DNA from: UBA2128 sp964534955 | GTDB taxonomy: Bacteria; Fidelibacterota; Marinisomatia; Marinisomatales; UBA2128 | Assembly: GCA_964534955.1 (NCBI GenBank) | Contig: CAZHRR010000158.1 | Location: 1 to 5,015 of the forward strand | Length of the DNA stretch: 5,015 nucleotides | Direction: 5' to 3' | In this document: positions 1-5,015 of the stretch, piece by piece | Layout: each line of letters starts with the position of its first letter | Position numbering within the stretch: the first letter of the stretch is position 1 | The notes under the pieces: generated by a model | Told to the model about the DNA's origin: nothing | Database searches by the model: none | The model's input: only the letters and a program-made list of their open reading frames with translations | Position numbers and translations under genes: made by a program

Positions 1-121
1 CTTTAGGCTGGGGGTTGTTACTACTAAACTAAATGGGCTTTAGCCCCAAACTAACACACATGATTATTGGGCTAAAGCCCTGTTCTTGCAGCACTTTGAA
101 CCCCCACGCTAAAGCGTGGGG
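1..121. repeat. Nested REP-like inverted repeats
   Basis: Three pairings can be read directly. An outer pair matches 14 of 16 bases: CTTTAGGCTGGGGGTT at 1-16 is the reverse complement of 99-114 except for a GC/CG swap. An inner perfect 12-bp pair is GGGCTTTAGCCC at 35-46 against GGGCTAAAGCCC at 69-80. A compact palindrome lies at 102-121, with CCCCACGCT and AGCGTGGGG separated by AA. All the arms share the core CTTTAG/CTAAAG. Such GC-rich arms around CTAAAG resemble repetitive extragenic palindromes, which are commonly multi-copy and mobilised by REP-associated Y1 transposases. No such transposase is in the window, and copy number cannot be judged here. The element may extend past the left edge. 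Confidence 0.7.
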
Positions 122-326
122 TAATTGCTTTCAGGTAGTTTTGGTATATTCTTCACGCGACTTATAAACAACCTTGCTTTTTTTTCTAACTGGGAGAAAC
201 AGAGTTTATGGACAGACACTATTTAGTCAGCATTTGAGACTACAACTATTGAACTCGGAGTCTACCACCCCTTCTCGTACTCAGTATCCTGCTTACATCA
301 TATAGATTTTTGTTCCTGTGTTGGCG

Positions 327-369
327 TAGGACAGACTTTCCCGCAGGGAGCTGTGCTTAGTTTGTCCTT
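327..369. repeat. Imperfect intergenic palindrome
   Basis: AGGACA at 328-333 pairs with TGTCCT at 363-368. With one bulged base the pairing extends outwards by T327 to A370. Inside it, ACAG at 331-334 can alternatively pair with CTGT at 351-354, and TCCC (339-342) faces GGGA (346-349). No T-run follows on either strand, so a standard intrinsic terminator is unlikely. A repetitive extragenic element or a weak transcript-end structure for the peptidase gene are the plausible readings. Confidence 0.4.
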
Positions 370-387
370 ATAGTCAGAGTAGTGTTT

Positions 388-409
388 AGTCAATCTATAA
401 AGATTGACT
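388..409. other. 9-bp hairpin straddling the peptidase stop codon
   Basis: AGTCAATCT at 388-396 and AGATTGACT at 401-409 are perfect inverted repeats around ATAA. The structure contains the TGA stop (390-392 on the plus strand) and the last few codons of the peptidase gene. It could stabilise the 3' end of the mRNA or help end transcription. It is AT-rich and has no T-tract on the minus strand, so it does not qualify as a normal intrinsic terminator. Confidence 0.35.
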
Positions 410-3200
410 TACCTTCCCATCCGGATACTCCTCCAGCACCCTCAAGAATGATGTTTACCATCCGGATAACATCCAGGATATCCACGTCACTATCGCTGTC
501 AAGATCAGCAGCAATCCGCTGGAGTTGTGTAAACTCGATTTTTCCCAATATATAATCAATGACCAAAACGATGTCTTCCACAGCCACAATACCGTCGCCA
601 TTCAAATCTCCGTAAACACCGTTGAATGCCACCATAGCCAGGATAACCACATCATCTACTGCCGCCTCGATGAGGGAACCATCTCCTTCATCGCTGGCCA
701 CGAAACGGACCTGCACCGACCCGCTGACATCGAGGTATTTGCTTAGCTTGAACTGCTTCTGTATCCAAGCGTTACTGGATAGGCTGGTATTTTCCAAGAT
801 TACCCAGGATTCCCCGCCGTCATTCGAGGCTTCCACCTCCCACACGTCTATTCCGGGGCTGGCACCCAAGTTGTTGGAATACCACCGCCAGTAGGTAAGG
901 ACCGGACTGGCTGTGTAGCTCAAATCCCAGACAGGAGAGAGAAGTGTAGTGCGTCCATCATCCACATCGTCTTCTCCGGCATTATCTCCGGTGAAAGGTG
1001 CATTCCCCGTTACGTATGCCTTAGTACCGTCTGCTGTATGGTCTTCATCCGGTTGGACAGTAGCTCCGCCCACGAAAGTGCCATTGGGTTCATCGCGTAC
1101 CCAAATTCCGGTAACAGCATCATCTCCGGAAACCCCTGCAGTCCAATTGAGCTCATCTTCAAAATCATCAGTAAACGGAATCATAAAATCCTCTTCCTCA
1201 CCCACCAGAAATAGAAAAGTCTCCAGAGGTGCATTCTCCGGAGCGAAAACTTCGTTCCCCTCGCTGTCTGTGGCATGGATATAGTAATCCACGATTGTAC
1301 CTGGCTGCTGAGCAGGAATCACTCCCTGATACAGGTCGCCGGATTCTTCCATCTCAGTGATAATGTAATCGTACCCCAGTGAGTAGTTGAGTTCAACCGA
1401 AGTGATCTCTCCATAGACCGAGGCGATAGCCGCTTCCACAACATATGGCGTAGTGTAGTTGGTAGTATTGTCCAGCGGCATATGCTCAATACCGATATCA
1501 TCGAACGGACACTCTACATTATGCGTCTCCCAGGCATCGCAGATGTCTCCGTAGTTAGGCGTGCCGTTGACGAGATAACCGTCATCGTCATCAACGAGCA
1601 GAATCTCCATGAGAAAATCGGGAACAGTCGTAGGTCTGGCTACCTGGGCGAAGAAGAAGAGAGTATCTGCGTGTGCCTTGGCAATATCGTAGCCCAGCGA
1701 GGCGATAAAGTTCTCCCGCATTTTCCAGAGGGCGCCCATGCTGATTTCACCAAGACAGTGCACCTGTCCCCCGCATTCGGGAGCCGGATACTGGCGGGTG
1801 TTATTCCCATCCCGAAGGCACGTCCCGGGACCAAAAAAACCATTTCCAAGGCATGGCATGTTGGTGATGGTCATGGCCCAATAGTCACTGCACCCTTCAC
1901 CCATGCCGCTGGAGGTAGGCGGTGAATAGGGATCGTAAATAAATTGCTGAAGACCATGCCCATACTCGTGATACACCACATCCGCCATCTCGTCTGTGCC
2001 AGCACAACCGCCGCCCTCTGAAAACATGTTGATGCTGTATCCGTCCCAGTAGGCGTTGCACGGCCAGTAGGGGTCTTCCGGACCGATGTTCACATTAGCT
2101 GGCATAACATAGTCAGCGCCTGTGAAAGACTGGTCAATTGACGTCGCAAGATCGTGAACGATATTTCCGTGGTAGTAGGTATCGCGCTCTCCCGGAATAG
2201 AGTTGACGTCTTCGAAATGGAAGTCTTCTGTAGTCCCCGGGGTAACCGTACGAGTTATAACCGCATCGCTCCCATTGGCGTTTTCACTATTGATAAATTC
2301 ACCTTGGAGCTCAACCGTAGCCGTTCTGGATTGATCGCCAATATCAATGGAATACCAGCCATTTGCATCGGTGAAAGTAGAACCTACTCCAGAAATCTGA
2401 ACCTTCGCATGAGGCAGTCCACGGAGCTCTTCATCACCGTAGGGCTCGTCCTTCACCATGCCGGTGACATAGCCGGAAATGGTAGCGCTGGCGGCAAAGT
2501 CAATCCTCTCCAGAATATCGCCGGATTGAGCATCCACGAAAATCTTCCAGCGGTGAGCCGGGAGGTCAGAACCGGGGAGAATACCTCTGGTGAACAACTG
2601 CACCTGCCATGACAGATGATATACAGGTGATTTCCCGTCTTCTACCCATATGAACTTCGTGGGTTCACCAATAACGAAATCACCTTTGGCTTCATTAAAT
2701 TCTACATCCGCCTGGGCGGCTACCGTTGCCATTTCAGCCGTGAGAGCTGGAGATGTATTGACCTCAAGTTGCGGATAAGCATCATGTCCAATCAGGACAA
2801 GGTCACCTTCCAGTGTGTAGCGGAAATCCACTCGGCCATTGTAAACGGGAATTCCTTCATAAGTCTGGTTGAAAATAAGGTATCGGATACGGCCCCTCTT
2901 CTCATTCACCCACAGTTCCAGGTCGCTGTTACCTATCTGGAAGAGGTAGTTATTCCGGTCAATGAACTCCCTTGCTGCTGCCTCTGTTGCCGCTGGATCC
3001 CGGGCATCGAAGAACTGGGGAATCCTGTCTCCTACGAGACGGTGCGGAGTCTCGTGAGGTGTCCATTGGACCTGCCAGTCAGATCCATTTTCGGTAAGAA
3101 ATCGCTCCTGCACAGCAAGATAAGTTGGACGTTGAGTTTCATTCGTGCCGGAGGCTGTTAAACAAGTAACAACTAGAAACAGAAATGTGAATTTGTGCAC
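390..3200 (-). CDS. Secreted M36-like (fungalysin-type) zinc metallopeptidase with C-terminal dockerin
   Basis: Predicted extracellular gluzincin endopeptidase, complete at 936 residues. Order of parts: signal peptide 1-18 (FTFLFLVVTCLTASG, cleavage probably after G18); FTP/PepSY-type propeptide about 50-232, including the FNQTYEGIPVYNGRV stretch; carboxypeptidase-regulatory-like beta module about 238-330; catalytic domain about 338-565; an Ig-like spacer about 575-667; a jelly-roll/MAM-like domain about 675-855, with SPVWDLS, YWRWYSN and ASNDGGESW; and a dockerin at 862-920. The zinc site is HEYGH at 411-415 (H411, catalytic E412, H415), with the third ligand probably E435 in GMGEGCSDYWA. 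H481 in VHCLGE and the DDDDGYLVNGTPNY segment match the M36 pattern. All cysteines other than C13 (nine) lie between 381 and 564, suggesting disulfides in the catalytic domain. The dockerin has two F-hand calcium loops, at D865-D876 and D899-D910. The start is GTG with AGGGAG 7 nt upstream; an in-frame TAA at 3216-3218 rules out an earlier start. There is no T9SS sorting domain. The natural substrate is unknown. Confidence 0.95.
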   Translation of the reverse strand: MHKFTFLFLVVTCLTASGTNETQRPTYLAVQERFLTENGSDWQVQWTPHETPHRLVGDRIPQFFDARDPAATEAAAREFIDRNNYLFQIGNSDLELWVNEKRGRIRYLIFNQTYEGIPVYNGRVDFRYTLEGDLVLIGHDAYPQLEVNTSPALTAEMATVAAQADVEFNEAKGDFVIGEPTKFIWVEDGKSPVYHLSWQVQLFTRGILPGSDLPAHRWKIFVDAQSGDILERIDFAASATISGYVTGMVKDEPYGDEELRGLPHAKVQISGVGSTFTDANGWYSIDIGDQSRTATVELQGEFINSENANGSDAVITRTVTPGTTEDFHFEDVNSIPGERDTYYHGNIVHDLATSIDQSFTGADYVMPANVNIGPEDPYWPCNAYWDGYSINMFSEGGGCAGTDEMADVVYHEYGHGLQQFIYDPYSPPTSSGMGEGCSDYWAMTITNMPCLGNGFFGPGTCLRDGNNTRQYPAPECGGQVHCLGEISMGALWKMRENFIASLGYDIAKAHADTLFFFAQVARPTTVPDFLMEILLVDDDDGYLVNGTPNYGDICDAWETHNVECPFDDIGIEHMPLDNTTNYTTPYVVEAAIASVYGEITSVELNYSLGYDYIITEMEESGDLYQGVIPAQQPGTIVDYYIHATDSEGNEVFAPENAPLETFLFLVGEEEDFMIPFTDDFEDELNWTAGVSGDDAVTGIWVRDEPNGTFVGGATVQPDEDHTADGTKAYVTGNAPFTGDNAGEDDVDDGRTTLLSPVWDLSYTASPVLTYWRWYSNNLGASPGIDVWEVEASNDGGESWVILENTSLSSNAWIQKQFKLSKYLDVSGSVQVRFVASDEGDGSLIEAAVDDVVILAMVAFNGVYGDLNGDGIVAVEDIVLVIDYILGKIEFTQLQRIAADLDSDSDVDILDVIRMVNIILEGAGGVSGWEGKSIFID

Positions 3201-3207
3201 TGCTTTT

Positions 3208-3224
3208 CTCCCTGATTAGGGGAG
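3208..3224 (-). promoter_or_regulatory. Shine-Dalgarno of the peptidase gene inside a small hairpin
   Basis: On the minus strand AGGGAG (3208-3213) lies 7 nt before the GTG start, which is ideal spacing. Immediately upstream, CTCCC (3220-3224) is complementary to GGGAG (3208-3212), giving a 5-bp GC-rich stem with a 7-nt loop that would bury the ribosome-binding site. The complementarity is visible in the sequence. Control of translation by this stem is inference, and such short pairings can arise by chance next to purine-rich sites. Confidence 0.55.
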
Positions 3225-3258
3225 GAACTTACCTACAGGTGTGTTGAAGGACAACTGG

Positions 3259-3282
3259 AAACTGTGACCCAAACTGTGACCC
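3259..3282. repeat. 12-bp tandem duplication upstream of the peptidase gene
   Basis: AAACTGTGACCC is present twice back to back, at 3259-3270 and 3271-3282, and a further AAA follows. Seen from the peptidase gene it reads GGGTCACAGTTT twice, with its near edge 58 bp upstream of the GTG start. It could be a direct-repeat binding site for a regulator or a simple slippage duplication. The sequence alone does not decide between these. Confidence 0.85.
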
Positions 3283-3340
3283 AAATTCTGATATTGACCT
3301 GTCCAAAACCAGACCTAATGTTGTGGCCGAGAAGTCTGTT

Positions 3341-3357
3341 GAACTCCGCTGGAGTTC
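3341..3357. repeat. 7-bp perfect palindrome
   Basis: GAACTCC (3341-3347) and GGAGTTC (3351-3357) flank GCT. There is no T-run on either side in either direction, so termination is unlikely. It may be a short extragenic palindrome or an operator-like dyad about 140 bp upstream of the peptidase start. Its role is unknown. Confidence 0.5.
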
Positions 3358-3391
3358 TGTTCTCATAATAGATTTGTACTATAAATATTAC

Positions 3392-3411
3392 ACCCGCAAG
3401 CGGGTTTTCTT
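3392..3411 (+). terminator. Rho-independent-like terminator facing the plus strand
   Basis: ACCCGC (3392-3397), AA, then GCGGGT (3400-3405) form a GC-rich hairpin, realistically CCCG-CAAG-CGGG with a tetraloop. TTTTCTT follows at 3405-3411. The shape fits an intrinsic terminator read left to right. On the minus strand the flank is GTAATATTTATAG, a poor U-tract, so it would not serve the right-hand gene. No plus-strand gene is visible to its left, which makes its purpose unclear. Confidence 0.5.
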
Positions 3412-3592
3412 AAAGCAATCAAAACTCTGTTAGGAGTTGAATATTTATAGACAACAAAGAAACACGTCAGCCTAACCCTGTCAGGTCTTAAACAATAGAG
3501 CGGAATTCTCTCAATGCTATGGAGAAGACAATGGATTTTACTGCTTACTGACAAGGAAACTAACTGTCTGAACCTTAATTTCTAGGATTTAA

Positions 3593-3618
3593 GGATGAAT
3601 AAGATTAATAATTCATCC
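3593..3618. repeat. 8-bp inverted repeat
   Basis: GGATGAAT (3593-3600) and ATTCATCC (3611-3618) are perfect inverted repeats around a 10-base AT-rich spacer. The right arm runs into the first copy of TCATCCCCGC, which recurs at 3671-3680. No function is assigned. Confidence 0.5.
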
Positions 3619-3702
3619 CCGCTTGAAAAGAGTTCGGACCTCGGATTTACGATTGAGGAAAACCGACAACTCATCCCCGCCTACGGCACACCCTCTCTTA
3701 TC

Positions 3703-3726
3703 AATAGAGTGAGAAATAGAGTGAGA
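3703..3726. repeat. 12-bp tandem duplication in the middle of the intergenic region
   Basis: AATAGAGTGAGA occurs twice in tandem, at 3703-3714 and 3715-3726, followed by AAA. Unit length and copy number are the same as in the 3259-3282 duplication, but the sequence is unrelated. It sits just left of the CCCTCTCTT hairpin. Slippage or a repeated small-element insertion are the simplest explanations. Confidence 0.85.
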
Positions 3727-3755
3727 AAATATTCAGAAAAACAGCAGTTCTTTCT

Positions 3756-3778
3756 TCCCTCTCTTCATAAGAGAGGGA
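3756..3778. repeat. REP-like hairpin of the CCCTCTC type
   Basis: TCCCTCTCTT (3756-3765) and AAGAGAGGGA (3769-3778) form a perfect 10-bp stem with a CAT loop. It is followed by CCGAGGGTGAG (3779-3789). This matches the general form of a widespread class of bacterial intergenic palindromes, a CCCTCTC stem followed by a GGGTGAG tail. The left arm CCCTCTCTT also occurs at 3691-3699 without a good partner, suggesting a second decayed copy. It could also protect the 3' end of the right-hand gene's transcript, although no T-run follows on the minus strand. Confidence 0.6.
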
Positions 3779-3790
3779 CCGAGGGTGAGT

Positions 3791-3883
3791 TCAATCTTCA
3801 TTTCCCAAGATAACCTGTACCAACCAGACAATATCAAAAACATCCACATACTGGTCATGATTCATATCAGCTATGGCTACCTC
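3791..3883 (-). pseudogene. Orphan dockerin F-hand (remnant of a dockerin C-terminus)
   Basis: Just past the neighbour's stop codon (3886-3888), a different frame of the same strand reads EVAIAD, then MNHDQYVDVFDIVWLVQVI, then LGNED and a TGA stop at 3791-3793. The loop D-M-N-H-D-Q-Y-V-D-V-F-D has calcium-ligand residues at loop positions 1, 3, 5, 9 and 12, followed by the hydrophobic helix and the LGN ending of a type I dockerin repeat. It resembles the first F-hand of the peptidase dockerin (11 of 23 positions identical by hand alignment). The frame is closed upstream by a TGA inside the sorting-domain coding sequence and has no usable start before the motif. It cannot be a normal gene. A second F-hand is missing. 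The best reading is a leftover of a former dockerin tail; a separate product made by frameshifting is less likely. Confidence 0.65.
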
Positions 3884-3885
3884 CC

Positions 3886-5015
3886 TTACTTCATCAGCAC
3901 CAGCTTGCGGGTTCGGACGAAATCACCAGCTGTCAGACGATAGATGTACACTCCTGTGGCGACCTCACGACCCAACCCGTCTCGGCCATTCCAGATGACA
4001 GACTGATATCCTGCTTCCTGCCTCTCGTCAGCCAGGCTCACAACCTCCCTACCCAGCAAATCATAAACTGTTAACCGCACGTCAGCTGCTTCAGGCAAGT
4101 CGTAGCGGAAAGTTGTCACCGGGTTGAATGGATTGGGATAGTTCTGGTGCAGTGCATACTTCTCCGGAAGAGCCATTTCGTTATCAATTCCAACTCCTGT
4201 CACTGTCAGAGTTACCGGTAGTACCACGGTACTATCATCGGGATCATTGCTATTGATAACGATCTCAGCACTGTAATCACCCGCCTCCAGATCAGCAGCA
4301 TCAAAGATCACTGTGATTGCGGATGACTCGCTGGCGGAAATTGACCCTGCCATCGGTTCAGCAGACAGCCAATTCTGTCCACCAAAGGTAACCGCATTGG
4401 CGATCATCCTGGCGGCATTTTCCTCGTACTCGAAGAAATCTGCGCCGTGATGGATGACATGACCGCTGCCATAGGAGTAGATAGAGAACGCATTCCCATA
4501 GCCGTAGTCCGCTTCCTCAACAATATTTACTACACCCTCTGTCTCCCATTCCGGAAAGGCAATTGTTGCATTCAATGCGTAGAACGTCAGATCCAATCCT
4601 TCGGCCAGTAGATGATCCGGTTCGATGACGCGTAGAAAATTGTAGGTGATCCAGTTGTAGTATCCGGGCACCATTAGACCCCAGCCTTCAAGGAGATATT
4701 CATAGTCCGCGCAGACGATGACCGTTCCTCCTTCCTCTACAAAACCGGTGAGAACAGCAGACCATGCCTCTCCATAGTAATACATGTAACAGTATTCCTG
4801 CTCTGGAAACAGAAGAACATCTATGTCCTCCAGATCAGATGCTAAATCGTCAGCGCTCTCAGCGTACGATTCATTAAGGGTATAATCGGTGAAGTAAATG
4901 TTGATCGCATCTAGAGTGTTAAGATACTCTTGATAATAGTCAGCACATCCAATCCAGGCCATTAGATTTACACTGCCGCGCTGTCCCCTCAGGTCATCAA
5001 AGGTGAGAGGTGACT
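3886..5015 (-). CDS. Secreted protein with T9SS C-terminal sorting domain, 5'-truncated by the window edge
   Basis: C-terminal part of an exported or surface protein whose N-terminus lies beyond the right edge. The frame is open through 5015, adding 17 codons (SPLTFDDLRGQRGSVNL) before the first Met at 4960-4962. That Met has no Shine-Dalgarno sequence and is probably internal. Numbering from that Met gives 358 residues. About 1-195 is a Tyr-rich alpha/beta domain with VLLFPEQE, FVEEGGTVIVCAD and GSGHVIHHGADFF, reminiscent of glutamine-amidotransferase-like (ThuA/DUF4350-like) folds. I see no convincing catalytic triad; C84 is not in a G-x-C-x-G elbow. Residues 198-255 form an Ig-like module of the WLS-EP-G-I-SNDPDDSTVVLPVTLTV type. 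Residues 268-358 are the sorting domain: NYPNPFNP (274-281), YDLLGREV (300-307), GVYIYRL (337-343) and a basic end, RKLVLMK. Type IX signals are recognised after Sec export and removed at the outer membrane. The true function is not recognisable from this part. Confidence 0.92.
   Translation of the reverse strand, partial: SPLTFDDLRGQRGSVNLMAWIGCADYYQEYLNTLDAINIYFTDYTLNESYAESADDLASDLEDIDVLLFPEQEYCYMYYYGEAWSAVLTGFVEEGGTVIVCADYEYLLEGWGLMVPGYYNWITYNFLRVIEPDHLLAEGLDLTFYALNATIAFPEWETEGVVNIVEEADYGYGNAFSIYSYGSGHVIHHGADFFEYEENAARMIANAVTFGGQNWLSAEPMAGSISASESSAITVIFDAADLEAGDYSAEIVINSNDPDDSTVVLPVTLTVTGVGIDNEMALPEKYALHQNYPNPFNPVTTFRYDLPEAADVRLTVYDLLGREVVSLADERQEAGYQSVIWNGRDGLGREVATGVYIYRLTAGDFVRTRKLVLMK

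Larger units (their letters stand above)
1..389. other. Non-coding region downstream of the peptidase gene
   Basis: No convincing gene is present on either strand in this stretch. It holds the nested inverted repeats at 1-121, a run of eight T at 178-185 with no stem in front of it, and an imperfect palindrome at about 327-369. Between roughly 122 and 326 I see nothing I can interpret. No reading frame here resembles a sorting domain or an extension of the peptidase, so the peptidase stop at 390-392 appears to be its genuine end. No clear rho-independent terminator with a T-run follows the peptidase gene on the minus strand. Confidence 0.7.
3201..3885. other. 685-bp intergenic region between the two secreted-protein genes
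   Basis: This is the upstream region of the peptidase gene and the downstream region of its neighbour. From left to right it holds the ribosome-binding site, a 12-bp tandem duplication (3259-3282), a palindrome (3341-3357), a plus-facing terminator-like hairpin (3392-3411), a palindrome (3593-3618), a second 12-bp tandem duplication (3703-3726), a REP-like hairpin (3756-3778) and a dockerin coding remnant (3791-3883). TCATCCCCGC occurs twice (3613-3622, 3671-3680), as does CCCTCTCTT (3691-3699, 3757-3765). I found no convincing promoter for the peptidase gene. It should lie between about 3225 and 3390, but no -35/-10 pair stands out. About 3412-3590 shows nothing I can interpret. Confidence 0.7.

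Noticed and set aside
1..121. CRISPR array
   Set aside because: The repeats are inverted and nested, not direct repeats of constant length with regular spacers.
178..185. T8 run as a terminator U-tract
   Set aside because: No stem-loop precedes it on the plus strand, and on the minus strand it reads as an A-run.
1482..2612. Several plus-strand open frames opposite the peptidase (for example 1482-1925, 2154-2612)
   Set aside because: They are antisense shadows of a gene with full domain support and show no family features of their own.
3150..3200. Lipoprotein signal at VVTC (residues 10-13) of the peptidase
   Set aside because: Thr before the Cys does not fit a lipobox, which needs Gly, Ala or Ser. 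A normal signal peptide with cleavage near residue 18 fits better.
3363..3554. Minus-strand open frame of 63 codons
   Set aside because: It passes through the plus-facing terminator hairpin, has atypical composition and no recognisable domain. Chance opening.
3595..3813. Plus-strand open frame of 72 codons starting at ATG
   Set aside because: Its translation runs through an inverted repeat, a tandem duplication and the CCCTCTC palindrome. It has no Shine-Dalgarno sequence and resembles no protein family.
4960..4962. ATG as the true start of the right-hand gene
   Set aside because: The frame stays open to the window edge, no ribosome-binding site precedes this ATG, and the following sequence has no signal peptide, which a T9SS substrate needs.

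Overview
The window looks like bacterial chromosome from a member of the FCB group (Bacteroidota, Calditrichota, Marinimicrobia, KSB1 and relatives). The main clue is the C-terminal module of the right-hand gene. Its NYPNPFNP motif, followed by YDLLGREV, GVYIYRL and RKLVLMK, is the classic Por/type IX secretion (T9SS) sorting domain of that group. The left-hand gene adds a secreted M36-like metallopeptidase with a dockerin-type C-terminus, a combination often seen in uncultivated FCB lineages. The phylum cannot be fixed from this window alone.

Layout, all coding on the minus strand. Positions 1-389 are non-coding and lie downstream of the peptidase gene. They hold a nested set of inverted repeats (1-121) and a second imperfect palindrome (about 327-369). 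Positions 390-3200 encode a complete 936-residue secreted zinc metallopeptidase. It starts at GTG, behind a good Shine-Dalgarno sequence and an in-frame upstream stop. Positions 3201-3885 are a 685-bp intergenic region with short palindromes, two separate 12-bp tandem duplications, a rho-independent-looking terminator facing the plus strand, and a piece of dockerin coding sequence. Positions 3886-5015 encode the C-terminal part of a second secreted protein. It consists of a domain of unknown function, an Ig-like strand-rich module and a T9SS sorting domain. Its reading frame runs open off the right edge, so its start lies outside the window.

The two genes are too far apart to be a tight operon and probably have separate promoters. 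Both products should act outside the cytoplasm, but by different C-terminal solutions: a calcium-binding dockerin pair on the peptidase and a T9SS signal on the neighbour. The most unusual observation is directly after the neighbour's stop codon. A different reading frame there encodes one complete dockerin F-hand with its own stop codon but no start, which looks like a fossil of an older dockerin C-terminus. I see no RNA genes, CRISPR arrays, transposase genes or defence systems.
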